Position numbers and translations under genes: made by a program
Part shown: positions 7,726 to 16,705 of the stretch, piece after piece
How positions within the stretch are numbered: the first letter of the stretch is position 1
How the letters are laid out: the number at the start of each line of letters is the position of its first letter
The notes under the pieces: generated by a model
The model's database searches: none
What the model saw: the letters and a program-made list of their open reading frames with translations, nothing else
Told to the model about the DNA's origin: nothing
From: Scardovia inopinata JCM 12537
GTDB taxonomy: Bacteria > Actinomycetota > Actinomycetes > Actinomycetales > Bifidobacteriaceae
Direction: 5' to 3'
DNA: 64,000 nucleotides
Assembly (NCBI RefSeq): GCF_001042695.1
Contig: NZ_AP012334.1
Coordinates: 434,001 to 498,000, forward strand

Positions 7726-9285
7726 ATGGCATTAAGTACAAGTGAGCGCACAGAGCTGGTCCAGTTGTCCGCATCACAGATGGCAGACAAGCTGGCCGCT
7801 GGAGAGGTATCCAGCCGCCAGCTGGTGGAGGCCCATATGGAGGTCATCAACGCTGCAGAAGGCGATATTCATGCCTTTCTTAAGGTCAGCGAAGACCAGG
7901 CATATGCCCAGGCCGATGAAGCAGACCGCCGGCGGGCAACGGGAGAACAGGACGGCCCCCTGGCTGGAGTTCCTATTGCTATCAAAGATATGATCGTTAC
8001 CAAAGGGATTGAAACTACAGCTGCTTCCAAGATCCTTGAAGGATGGGTTCCTCCTTATGACGCTACGGTGATTGAGAAGATCAAAAAAGTCGGTATGCCA
8101 ATTTTGGGCAAAACCAATCTTGATGAGTTTGCTCAGGGGTCATCTACGGAGCATTCGGCCTTTGGCCCTACCTATAATCCCTGGGATACTCAGAGGGTTC
8201 CTGGTGGATCCGGCGGCGGTTCTGCTGCTGCTGTCGCTGCCTTTGAAGCCCCTCTGGCCCTAGGAACAGATACCGGCGGATCTATCCGTCAACCTGGCGC
8301 TCTGACTGGAACTGTGGGCGTCAAGCCTACCTATGGCGGAGTTTCCCGTTTTGGCGCTATTGCCATGGCCTCTTCCCTGGATCAGATTGGCCCCGTCAGC
8401 CGTACAGTTCTGGACGCAGCCCTTCTGCAGGAGATTATTGGCGGTTATGATCCCAAAGATTCCACCTCCATTCCTCAGCCGGTGCCTGCCTTATCTGAGC
8501 AGGCCAGGCAAGGGCAGAAGATGGACCTGAAAGGCATGCGTATTGGTCTAATCAAAGAATTAAGTGGGGACGGTTTCCAAAAAGGAGTCGAAGACCGCTT
8601 TAATGAATCAGTTCAGCTGCTTACAGACATGGGAGCAGATGTAGTTGAGATTTCCCTTCCTCATGCTGAGTATGCTCTTGCTGCCTATTATGTAATTATG
8701 CCTTCCGAGGTTTCCAGCAACCTGGCCAGGTACGACGGTATGCGGTATGGACTGCGGGTCATGCCTCCGGACGATGAACCACAGACTGCGGCCAATATGA
8801 TGGCTTACACCCGGGAAGCCGGTTTTGGCGATGAGGTGAAGAGGCGCATTATTCTGGGTACATATGCCTTGTCTGCCGGTTATTACGATGCTTGGTACGG
8901 TTCTGCCCAAAAGGTTCGTACCCTGATTATTGACGATTTTAAGAAGGCTTTTGAGACAGTTGATGTGCTGGTATCCCCTACATCTCCTTCTACCGCCTTC
9001 AAGTTTGGTGAAAAGATGGATAATCCGCTGGAAATGTATATCAACGATACCGCAACTATTCCGGCAAATTTGGCTGGGGTTCCTGCCATGTCCATTCCCT
9101 GCGGTCTCAGTGATGATGGTCTTCCGGTTGGATTCCAGTTTATTGCTCACCAAATGCAGGATCACAAGATGTATAAGCCAGCTGCAGCCTTGGAGGCAGC
9201 CTTGGAAGACAAATGGGGAGGCCCGGTCTGGAAGTCCCTGAACGCATCATGGCTGAATGCTCCTGCCACCTCAGATGCAGACTAG
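7726..9285 (+). CDS. gatA: Asp-tRNA(Asn)/Glu-tRNA(Gln) amidotransferase subunit A
   Basis: 519-residue glutaminase subunit of the amidase-signature family. Shows the Lys-cisSer-Ser triad region: [10 protein letters not shown] (Lys), [33 protein letters not shown] (Gly/Ser-rich block, split here only as one continuous motif region around residues 162-195). It releases ammonia from glutamine for GatB. ATG at 7726 follows AGGAG. Length and motifs are normal. Confidence 0.95.
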   Translation: MALSTSERTELVQLSASQMADKLAAGEVSSRQLVEAHMEVINAAEGDIHAFLKVSEDQAYAQADEADRRRATGEQDGPLAGVPIAIKDMIVTKGIETTAASKILEGWVPPYDATVIEKIKKVGMPILGKTNLDEFAQGSSTEHSAFGPTYNPWDTQRVPGGSGGGSAAAVAAFEAPLALGTDTGGSIRQPGALTGTVGVKPTYGGVSRFGAIAMASSLDQIGPVSRTVLDAALLQEIIGGYDPKDSTSIPQPVPALSEQARQGQKMDLKGMRIGLIKELSGDGFQKGVEDRFNESVQLLTDMGADVVEISLPHAEYALAAYYVIMPSEVSSNLARYDGMRYGLRVMPPDDEPQTAANMMAYTREAGFGDEVKRRIILGTYALSAGYYDAWYGSAQKVRTLIIDDFKKAFETVDVLVSPTSPSTAFKFGEKMDNPLEMYINDTATIPANLAGVPAMSIPCGLSDDGLPVGFQFIAHQMQDHKMYKPAAALEAALEDKWGGPVWKSLNASWLNAPATSDAD

Positions 9286-9384
9286 AGAACAACCAAAAGC
9301 ATCGATAGAGCAGCGAGAGATTAAGAAAAAAAGATGTAACTTTTCAGTAGTGTTGTCAACTGAAAAAGATTGGAAATAGGAATT

Positions 9385-10884
9385 ATGGCTGAGAAATTGA
9401 TGAAATTTGCCGAGGCGGTCAGGAAGTTTGATCCTGTCATCGGTCTGGAAGTCCATGTTGAGCTGAGCACCAAGACCAAGCTCTTTTGCCCGGCCGAAGT
9501 CCACTTTGGAGGTGAACCCAATACTCAGCTGACACCAGTTTCCCTGGGCCTGCCCGGGAGCTTGCCTGTAGTAAACAAGAGGGCCATTGACTATGCCATT
9601 AAGTTAGGTTTGGCCCTGCACTGCAACATCGCTGAATGGTCACAGTTCTCCCGCAAGAATTACTTTTATCCTGATATGCCTCGCAACTATCAGATTTCTC
9701 AGTATGACAAGCCCTTAAACGGGGAAGGCTACCTGGATGTTGAACTGGAGGATGGCAGCATTTTCCGGGTTCCTGTGGAGAGGGCCCATGTAGAAGACGA
9801 TGCAGGCAAGAACACGCATGTGGGTGGGGCAGACGGCCGTATCGAAGGAGCCGATCATTCCCTGGTGGATTACAACCGGGCCGGGGTTCCCCTGGTGGAG
9901 ATTGTGACTAAGCCCATTACTGGAGTAGGGGCTAAGGCTGCTGATGTGGCCGGAGCCTATGTGAGGACCATTCGTGACATTGTCCGTGCCCTGGGTATTT
10001 CTCATGCCCGCATGGAGCAGGGCAACATGAGGGCCGATGTGAACGTATCTTTGAGGCCTTCCCCCAACGATCCTTTGGGGACCCGGTCAGAGACCAAGAA
10101 TGTCAACTCCTTTAGGGGTATTGAAAAGACTATTATTTATGAGATCCGCCGGCAGGCTGCTATTTTGGATGAAGGCGGCGAGATTCTTCAGGAAACCAGA
10201 CATTGGGATGAAGCTTCCCAGACCACTGCTGGAGGCCGAGTGAAGACCGATGCCGATGATTATCGCTATTTCCCGGACCCTGACCTGGTTATGGTGCATG
10301 TTACCCAGGATCATATTGATCGTTTGGCTAAAACCATGCCTGAAATGCCGAGGGAGCGCCGTAACCGGCTGCAGGCTCAGTGGGGATTCTCTGACCTGGA
10401 GATGAGGGACGTGGTGAACGCTGATGCCCTTGATCTCATTGAGGCTACGGTAAAGGCTGGAGCTACTGCTTCCGGTGCCCGCAAATGGTGGCTGGGGGAG
10501 ATCTCTCGTAGCGCCAATGAAGAGGATAAAAGCCTGGAAGAGATGTCTATTACCCCTGATGATATCGCCCGGGTGGAAGAGCTGGTCGCCCAGGGTAAAC
10601 TCAACGATAAACTTGCCAAGCAGACAGTCGCCGCAGTTTTGGCTGGAGAGGGTAGCCCTGACCAAGTCGTGAAAAAGCACGGCTTTGAGGTTGTATCCGA
10701 TAATGGTGCCCTGGAGACAGAAGTAGATAAGGCTCTGGAAGCTCATCCGGATATCGCCGACAAGCTGAAGAGCGGCAATATGAAACCCATGGGTGTTATT
10801 ATTGGTTCCGTTATGAAGGCGACGCGCGGACAGGCTGATGCTAAGGCCGTGACTGCTATTGTCATGAAAAAGGTCAAGGGCTGA
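9385..10884 (+). CDS. gatB: Asp-tRNA(Asn)/Glu-tRNA(Gln) amidotransferase subunit B
   Basis: About 499 residues; binds the misacylated tRNA, phosphorylates the Asp/Glu side chain and adds ammonia from GatA. Motifs: [18 protein letters not shown] at the start of the kinase-like cradle, [34 protein letters not shown], and a C-terminal YqeY-like tail ([18 protein letters not shown]). ATG at 9385 with AGGA close upstream is preferred over a TTG at 9370. The 100-bp gap from gatA contains no obvious terminator, so the three genes probably form one operon. Confidence 0.95.
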   Translation: MAEKLMKFAEAVRKFDPVIGLEVHVELSTKTKLFCPAEVHFGGEPNTQLTPVSLGLPGSLPVVNKRAIDYAIKLGLALHCNIAEWSQFSRKNYFYPDMPRNYQISQYDKPLNGEGYLDVELEDGSIFRVPVERAHVEDDAGKNTHVGGADGRIEGADHSLVDYNRAGVPLVEIVTKPITGVGAKAADVAGAYVRTIRDIVRALGISHARMEQGNMRADVNVSLRPSPNDPLGTRSETKNVNSFRGIEKTIIYEIRRQAAILDEGGEILQETRHWDEASQTTAGGRVKTDADDYRYFPDPDLVMVHVTQDHIDRLAKTMPEMPRERRNRLQAQWGFSDLEMRDVVNADALDLIEATVKAGATASGARKWWLGEISRSANEEDKSLEEMSITPDDIARVEELVAQGKLNDKLAKQTVAAVLAGEGSPDQVVKKHGFEVVSDNGALETEVDKALEAHPDIADKLKSGNMKPMGVIIGSVMKATRGQADAKAVTAIVMKKVKG

Positions 10885-10979
10885 TTCTCAGCCAGCAGTC
10901 AGATTTCGCGTAGAAACGGTACTACAATAAGAAGCGATGTACGATGCACAGTCGCTTCACAGTAAGGATTTGATTTAAT

Positions 10980-12092
10980 ATGCCACAATCCGCTTCGACA
11001 GCGCAATCACAGCATTCTTCTGTGGATCAGCAGGTTTCTGCTCAGAATCCATCCCAGGATGATTCCCCTCGTGAGTTGCCGGCATCCATCGCTCTTCCTC
11101 AAATTAAAGGCGAAATGATGGTTCTGCGGCCTGCCTCCTGGGAGGACTGCGAACAGATGGATGCCTTGGACGCTTATCACGATTCGGTTGTCATCACTGG
11201 TAAGAGTAAATCTGCCGAACGATCTATGGTTCGCTCCTGGGTATCCCGCTACCTGTCCTGGTCTCGGGGAGAACTTCGCAGCCAGGAGAGTTTTTCCGAC
11301 CCTGAAGCGAGGGGAGTCATGGCTTGGTCTATTTTTGTCAAGTCGGATTTAACGGCCAAGAAAGACTCTGACCATAGCGATTCCCTGGGGTATGTTCTTA
11401 TTGGCATGATTTTTCTGATCGATATTGATGGTTGGGCACAGTCCGCCCGAATTCAGGTTATTCTGGGCCGGGACTACAGATCCCGTGGTTTTTCCCGTGA
11501 CGCCATGCCCCGGGTGATGACCTATGGTTTTGCTCCGCAGCCTGCTGGCCTGGGTCTGCACCGGATCTGGGTGGGGATTCCTCAGAGGAACAACAGATCT
11601 TCAACTGTGTATAAATCTCTGGGATTCACGCCAGAAGGCATTTCCCGTGACGCCTTGTGGGACAATGAAAATAATCGCTACCAGGACCTGGAAGTCCTGG
11701 GAACCCTGGCCGATGAGTTCGATCCCATTGCTTCCCTGGAAGCTTTTGGTATGAGGCCCATAGTTAGTAATCCAGGCTTGAAGGAAGCTATGGCTATGCA
11801 TGAGCATTCGATCGAAATCGAAAAACACAAAAAGTCTTTTATTACAGATCTAGCATCCATGACTTTTGACCCAGAAACGGATGAAGACAGTGATCAAGCT
11901 GTGGATTCTGGGCAGATCAGGAAGTCCCGCCAAAGAGACGAAGCCGATGATGATGCCGCCGATTTTACTATGGGAGCAGAGGAAGCGGAGTCTGATGCGG
12001 AGTCTGAGACAGAGACCGATGCCGAGTCGGACAGCAGTAGCAAGATTCCCTGGTGGCGCAAGCTTGGTCGTGGCCGTAAACGTGAATCGTAA
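10980..12092 (+). CDS. GNAT N-acetyltransferase with long acidic tail
   Basis: 370 residues. The central part (about 40-235) is a RimJ/RimL-like GNAT domain: MVLRPASWEDCEQMDALDAY at its start, DYRSRGFSRDAM at the acetyl-CoA-binding loop, and GLHRIWVGIPQRNNRSSTVYKSLGF near the end. This suggests acetylation of a protein N-terminus or a small amine. The last 90 residues are low-complexity and acidic (Glu/Asp/Ser/Ala, then a basic RKLGRGRKRES), atypical for RimJ enzymes. ATG at 10980 lies after AAGGA. Substrate unknown. Confidence 0.75.
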   Translation: MPQSASTAQSQHSSVDQQVSAQNPSQDDSPRELPASIALPQIKGEMMVLRPASWEDCEQMDALDAYHDSVVITGKSKSAERSMVRSWVSRYLSWSRGELRSQESFSDPEARGVMAWSIFVKSDLTAKKDSDHSDSLGYVLIGMIFLIDIDGWAQSARIQVILGRDYRSRGFSRDAMPRVMTYGFAPQPAGLGLHRIWVGIPQRNNRSSTVYKSLGFTPEGISRDALWDNENNRYQDLEVLGTLADEFDPIASLEAFGMRPIVSNPGLKEAMAMHEHSIEIEKHKKSFITDLASMTFDPETDEDSDQAVDSGQIRKSRQRDEADDDAADFTMGAEEAESDAESETETDAESDSSSKIPWWRKLGRGRKRES

Positions 12093-12113
12093 AAGCAGTG
12101 TGGAGGACAACTG

Positions 12114-12425
12114 ATGGGCGCTGAAGATCTGGATAAGTACGAGACCGAAGCAGAACTGTCTTTATACCGTGAATACCGCGATGTCATTAAGTTTTTCACC
12201 TATGTAGTAGAAACAGAGCGTCGTTTTTATCTGGCTAATCGGGTGGATTTCAATGTTCGCTCTGCCGGTCAGGATGTATATTTTGATGTTCAGCTTACTG
12301 ACGCCTGGGTATGGGACGTATATAGGCCCAGCCGTTTTGTAAAAAGTGTCCGGATCGTCACCTTTAAAGATGTCAATGTTGAAGAGATCCAAAAATCTGA
12401 TATGGATATTCCCGCGTCCATGTAA
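12114..12425 (+). CDS. DUF2469 family protein
   Basis: 103 residues, matching the small actinobacterial DUF2469 family by its pattern: MGAEDLDKYETEAELSLYREYRDV, a central VETERRFYLANRVDF, and a C-terminal DVYRPSRFVKSVRIVTFKDVNVEE. Function is unknown; in many actinobacteria it lies beside rnhB, and rnhB is 3.6 kb away here. It starts 22 bp after the acetyltransferase gene and may share its transcript. TGGAGGA precedes the ATG. Confidence 0.85.
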   Translation: MGAEDLDKYETEAELSLYREYRDVIKFFTYVVETERRFYLANRVDFNVRSAGQDVYFDVQLTDAWVWDVYRPSRFVKSVRIVTFKDVNVEEIQKSDMDIPASM

Positions 12426-12624
12426 AAAATCTCTGTAAGAACGCCATGTAAAAACTTAACTGGTGCAAGACTGTCAGTGTACAGTCAGCGTAGAAGACTG
12501 TCAGCAGAAGGTAAAAGCCGAGTCTGCATAACCCAAATTTGTATAATCTGCCGGCAATCATCTCCCCATTCAGCTAAAATAAACTTGATTTATTACTGCT
12601 GAATAATTCCTATAAGGAGGAAAT

Positions 12625-14214
12625 GTGGCAGACAAGAAGAAAGTCGTTATTATTGGTGGAGGACCTGCCGGTCTCACTGCGGCATGGGAGTTGGTTAAAG
12701 ATGATGCAAACTCCTACGATGTAACGATTCTTGAGGCTACCAAAGAGTTTGGTGGCATTTCCCGCACGGTCAAGTACCATGGCAATCGGATGGATATTGG
12801 GGGTCATCGTTTCTTCTCCAAAGATGACCGCATTATGAACTGGTGGAAGGAGATTCTTCCTCTTCAAGGGGCTCCTTCCTACGATGATAAAAAACTGGGT
12901 CGTCACCATGACCTTGAGCCGGGTGGGCCAGATCCAGAACAGACTGAGGAAGTCATGCTCAAGCGTCACCGTGTTTCACGCATTTTCTGGAACCAGCACT
13001 TCCTGGATTATCCTATTACCCTGAGCCCTAACACCTTGAAAGCCATGGGTCCAAAGATCACCATGCAGGCAGGATTCAGCTATCTGGCTTCTGTTTTCCA
13101 TAAGCTGCCGGAAACCAATCTGGAGAATTTTTATATTAACCGCTTTGGTCGTAAGCTCTACTCCATGTTCTTTGAGGACTACACCGAAAAACTCTGGGGT
13201 CGTCATCCTTCTGAAATTTCTGCTGACTGGGGCGCCCAGCGGGTCAAGGGCTTGAGCATTATGAATGTTCTCAAGAATGCTGTGCTTAAACTCATGCCTC
13301 AGCACAAGACCGACAATTCCAAGGTGGAAACTTCCCTGATCGAGGAGTTCTGGTACCCCAAGCTGGGGCCGGGACAGCTCTGGGAAACCGTGGAGAAGAA
13401 GGCCGAAGATAAAGGCGTGACCGTTCTGACTGATGCCCGGGTAACCGCTATCAATCAGGAAGGAGGAAAAATCTCTTCGGTCACCTATATCGATTCCGCA
13501 GGCCAGACTCATCAGATAGAAGCAGATCAGTTCATCTCTTCCATGCCTCTGAAGGACCTGGTCAATGCCTTGGATAAGTCTGAAGCCGGTGCTCCAGAAG
13601 ATATGAAGGAGATTGCCAATGGCCTGCCTTACCGCGATTTTGTGACCGTGGGTCTTCTGGTTCGCAAGCTGCGGATTCGCAACAACACCGATATTCCAAC
13701 TCTGGGGCATCCTCCTATTGTTCCTGATAACTGGATTTATGTGCAGGATCCTGGCTATAAGGTTGGCCGTTTCCAGATCTTCAACAACTGGAGCCCTTAC
13801 CTGGTCAAGGATGTAGATAGTACTGTCTGGATTGGGATGGAATATTTCTGCAATGAGGGCGATGACTTCTGGAATATGACCGATGAGCAGGCTGAAGACT
13901 TGGCTATCAAGGAATTAACCCGAATGCGGGTTATCAATGGAAAGCAGGATGTTTTGGATGCTCATCGGGAACGGGTCCAAAAGGCTTATCCGGCTTACTT
14001 TGACACCTACCAGGATATTGATCAGCTTATTGAATACCTGGATTCCTTCGGCAACCTCTACTGCGTGGGCCGCAACGGTCAGCATCATTACAATAATCAG
14101 GATCACTCTATGGCAACCTCCATTGAGGCTGTCAACAACATTAAGACAGGCAGGACTTCCAAGAAGAATGTTTGGGAAGTCAATACGGAGAAGTCTTATC
14201 ACGAGTCAAAGTAA
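12625..14214 (+). CDS. FAD-dependent amine-oxidase / protoporphyrinogen-oxidase-like oxidoreductase
   Basis: 529 residues with an N-terminal dinucleotide-binding fingerprint [19 protein letters not shown] and [23 protein letters not shown], the FAD-binding pattern of amine oxidases and of UDP-galactopyranose-mutase-like enzymes. A C-terminal region carrying [18 protein letters not shown] and SIEAVNNI is the usual closing FAD contact. Soluble, no signal peptide. The start is GTG at 12625, four bases after a strong AAGGAGG; the ATG overlapping it is out of frame. In bifidobacteria such proteins sit near cell-wall polysaccharide genes; here no glycosyltransferase is adjacent, so substrate is open. 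Confidence 0.7.
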   Translation: MADKKKVVIIGGGPAGLTAAWELVKDDANSYDVTILEATKEFGGISRTVKYHGNRMDIGGHRFFSKDDRIMNWWKEILPLQGAPSYDDKKLGRHHDLEPGGPDPEQTEEVMLKRHRVSRIFWNQHFLDYPITLSPNTLKAMGPKITMQAGFSYLASVFHKLPETNLENFYINRFGRKLYSMFFEDYTEKLWGRHPSEISADWGAQRVKGLSIMNVLKNAVLKLMPQHKTDNSKVETSLIEEFWYPKLGPGQLWETVEKKAEDKGVTVLTDARVTAINQEGGKISSVTYIDSAGQTHQIEADQFISSMPLKDLVNALDKSEAGAPEDMKEIANGLPYRDFVTVGLLVRKLRIRNNTDIPTLGHPPIVPDNWIYVQDPGYKVGRFQIFNNWSPYLVKDVDSTVWIGMEYFCNEGDDFWNMTDEQAEDLAIKELTRMRVINGKQDVLDAHRERVQKAYPAYFDTYQDIDQLIEYLDSFGNLYCVGRNGQHHYNNQDHSMATSIEAVNNIKTGRTSKKNVWEVNTEKSYHESK

Positions 14215-14240
14215 GAGTTTTTCTTCCCCCCTTGTATAAT

Positions 14241-14416
14241 GGCCTAGTACTATGCACCGGGTCTGGTTTGCCGTGTGGAGCCAGGCCCTTCAGGTCCAGC
14301 TGGTCAGCCGGGAGGAATCCATGGCTGACAGCGGATTGGTGCACCTGCCTGTAGGCAAACCTGTGGGCAGTCGTTTTCTATCATGCGCTGGCATGCGGCG
14401 GCGATGGAGGATAATT
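14241..14416 (+). promoter_or_regulatory. Structured leader of rplS (candidate r-protein leader)
   Basis: A TATAAT box at 14235-14240 is followed by about 175 bases before the rplS ATG. GGTTTGCC (14265-14272) pairs perfectly with GGCAAACC (14354-14361), enclosing GC-rich local stems. At 14321 a second ATG in the rplS frame lies after GGGAGGA. This could be an autoregulatory L19-type leader; that is inference from structure and position. Confidence 0.4.
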
Positions 14417-14785
14417 ATGAATGCTGTAGAACAGTTTGAAGCTGCTCAGCTCAAGGATGCAGACAGCATCCCCGCTTTCCGCTCTGGCGATACCGTTAAG
14501 GTGAACGTCAAGATTCAGGAAGGCAACAACACTCGTCTTCAGGCCTTCCAGGGAGTGGTCATCGCCCGCAACGGTGCCGGTCTGCGCGAGACTTTTGTTG
14601 TCCGCAAGGTCAGCTTTGGCGTAGGTGTTGAACGTCGGTTCCCCGTCCATTCCCCGTCCATTGATTCCATCGAATTGATGCGCCGCGGTCGGGTTCGCCG
14701 TGCTAAGCTTTATTATCTGCGCAAGCTGCGTGGTAAGGCTGCACGTATTGTGGAACGTCGTGATAACAGTCAGAAAGCTGCTTAA
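14417..14785 (+). CDS. rplS: 50S ribosomal protein L19
   Basis: 122 residues from ATG 14417, which has GGAGG seven bases upstream. Typical L19 motifs: [58 protein letters not shown] and [23 protein letters not shown]. An upstream in-frame ATG at 14321 with its own ribosome site would add 32 residues not found in the family, so the shorter start is chosen. A run of T (14854-14860) after an imperfect stem around 14828-14855 may end the transcript. Confidence 0.95.
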   Translation: MNAVEQFEAAQLKDADSIPAFRSGDTVKVNVKIQEGNNTRLQAFQGVVIARNGAGLRETFVVRKVSFGVGVERRFPVHSPSIDSIELMRRGRVRRAKLYYLRKLRGKAARIVERRDNSQKAA

Positions 14786-14956
14786 TTCCTTCAATGGTAA
14801 CTAGCGGCAACTACTGGCAATTTACCGAGTCCCAGGAATAACTATTCTTGGGACTTTTTAATAAATTTATAAGCCAATTTCTTTATTAGCATTAGTAAAT
14901 AGCAGTGAATAATTTTATACCCTTGATAGCAGGCCTATGAATCCGGGAGGATGAGC

Positions 14957-15748
14957 ATGGAGCATAAAAATACCAGCTCTTCAGCAGATCAGAACCAGAG
15001 AACCCCCCGGCAGGCCTTTTCCCGGAATTATGATTCTCATGCGAATTCTCACCGGGGCGGCTACATCATTCCTCAATATGGCAAGAGGGCAGCGCAGCGC
15101 AGGGCTGCAATCCGGAGTTTTGTGGAAACTCTTGTCATGATTCTGATTATAGGAGTCATTGTGGTTTCTCTGCGTTTGTTTGTAGTGACTCAGTATATTA
15201 TTCCTTCTGCTTCCATGGCCGATACTTTGCCTGTCGGCTCTCATGTTCTTGCCAATAAGCTGATGCGCAAGGAATCATCCCTGAAAAGGGGGTATGTGAT
15301 TGTCTTCCGCGATACCCGCAACTGGCTGTCGTCGGCTGAGAGTTCTCAATCTCAGGGGTTTTTGGGAGCGCTGACCCAAAAGATTACTGGAGATAAGACT
15401 GGTCAGGGCTATCTGATCAAAAGGATCATTGGCCTGCCTGGTGATACGGTTTCCTGCAAGGGAAGCGGTTACCCCATTATGGTCAATGGACATCCGATCA
15501 AAGAACCTTATCTAAAAACCGGGGTCAACCCCAGCGATGTGGCCTTTCGGGTAACAGTAACTGCTGGGAACATTTTTGTTATGGGAGATAATCGCTCTAA
15601 CTCTGCTGATTCCCGTTTCCACACCGATGACGGCAACAATGGGCTGGTCCCCATTTCTGCCGTTGCCGCTGTGGCTGTGGCTGTGGTATGGCCCTTGTCC
15701 CAATGGAAGACCCTGACGTCGGAGACTGGGGTTTTTGCTGGTGTGTAA
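14957..15748 (+). CDS. lepB: Signal peptidase I
   Basis: 263 residues. Anchored by one membrane segment (about 40-65, LVMILIIGVIVVSLRLFVV) with the catalytic domain outside. Catalytic serine in IPSASMADTLPVGSHVLANK, catalytic lysine in YLIKRIIGLPGDTV, and the conserved MGDNRSNSADSR. It cleaves signal peptides of exported proteins. ATG at 14957 is seven bases after GGGAGG; the ATG at 14951 touches the site directly and is unlikely. Its stop codon overlaps the rnhB start region, in the rplS-lepB-rnhB order usual in actinobacteria. Confidence 0.93.
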   Translation: MEHKNTSSSADQNQRTPRQAFSRNYDSHANSHRGGYIIPQYGKRAAQRRAAIRSFVETLVMILIIGVIVVSLRLFVVTQYIIPSASMADTLPVGSHVLANKLMRKESSLKRGYVIVFRDTRNWLSSAESSQSQGFLGALTQKITGDKTGQGYLIKRIIGLPGDTVSCKGSGYPIMVNGHPIKEPYLKTGVNPSDVAFRVTVTAGNIFVMGDNRSNSADSRFHTDDGNNGLVPISAVAAVAVAVVWPLSQWKTLTSETGVFAGV

Positions 15749-16685
15749 CGCATCTGGCGCATCTGACGCATCTGGCGCATCTGACGCATCTGGCGCATCT
15801 GCTAAATCCGCCAAAATTATCGGATCGGGGAAATCCAGCCGCCAGATGTGTCCTCATTGGCGAGTTGAAGCCGCTCTGGCTGCCGGTCCGGATAATCCCC
15901 AGTGGATTATTGGCTGCGATGAAGTCGGTCGTGGCTGTCTGGCTGGGCCTGTTATGGTTGGGGCATGTGCTTTCCGCCTGCCGGATCTGCGCCCGCCTGA
16001 TTATGCATCTGAGCACAAATTTGATTATGAATCCGACTACGAATCAGCCATGACTGCTTCTATACCCAGTGGTTTGAAGGATTCCAAGCTGCTGACTGAA
16101 AAGAAGCGGGAAGCTCTCTACGATCCTCTTGCTTCCTGGTCTGATACCTGGGCTGTGGGATCTGCCTCGAATAAGGAAATAGATCAGGTAGGAATTATTA
16201 GCGCCTTGGGATTGGCAGCAGTTCGGGCCCTGGATCAGATAGGACAGACAATCAGTGGCTCTTCTTCTGAGGCTGTAGATGCGTCTGAGGAGACTGAAGA
16301 CACCGATGATCACAGCAGCCGGGAGGCCCGAGGCCTGAGCCAGCTTCCTGCCTCCCTGATCTTGGATGGGCCTTACGATTACATCAGTCCTATACTTCAA
16401 TCTATTCTTCTGCCTGACCAGATTCGTTCCCGCTTCGCTTTCAGACTGTCGGTGACGACTGTGGTGAAAGGGGACCAGACCTGCGCCAGCGTAGCTGCTG
16501 CTTCTGTCATGGCTAAGGTAACCAGGGATCGTTATATGATTCGATTGGCTGATAAAAATCCTCAATGGGAACCATATGGCTGGGCGCGCAATAAAGGGTA
16601 TGGGACAGCCCAGCACAGACGGGCAATAAAAGATTTGGGGCCAACTTCTTATCACAGGGTGAGCTGGTGCAAGCTGAACGAATAA
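15741..16685 (+). CDS. rnhB: Ribonuclease HII
   Basis: About 315 residues. Removes RNA from RNA/DNA hybrids and single ribonucleotides. Motifs: IGCDEVGRGCLAGPVMVGACAF (catalytic Asp, Glu and the GRG turn), LKDSKLLTEKKREALY, SLILDGPYDY and TCASVAAASVMAKVTRDRYM. Relative to short family members it has an acidic insertion near residue 175 (EAVDASEETEDTDDHSS) and a repeat-coded N-terminal (Ala-Ser-Gly/Asp)n stretch. The start is unsure: GTG at 15741 overlaps the lepB stop, TTG at 15735 is six bases earlier, and ATG at 15846 (MCPHWRVE) would omit the repeat. Catalytic core is intact either way. Confidence 0.9.
   Translation: MCNASGASDASGASDASGASAKSAKIIGSGKSSRQMCPHWRVEAALAAGPDNPQWIIGCDEVGRGCLAGPVMVGACAFRLPDLRPPDYASEHKFDYESDYESAMTASIPSGLKDSKLLTEKKREALYDPLASWSDTWAVGSASNKEIDQVGIISALGLAAVRALDQIGQTISGSSSEAVDASEETEDTDDHSSREARGLSQLPASLILDGPYDYISPILQSILLPDQIRSRFAFRLSVTTVVKGDQTCASVAAASVMAKVTRDRYMIRLADKNPQWEPYGWARNKGYGTAQHRRAIKDLGPTSYHRVSWCKLNE
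15749..15802. repeat. 9-bp tandem repeat, six units, at the lepB/rnhB junction
   Basis: Six units alternating CGCATCTGG and CGCATCTGA (last one CGCATCTGC), starting at the base after the lepB stop. In the rnhB frame each unit encodes three residues from Ala/Ser/Gly/Asp, so changes in copy number would not shift the frame. Confidence 0.9.
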
Positions 16686-16705
16686 ATTGGGAGCAGCTTG
16701 GGAAC

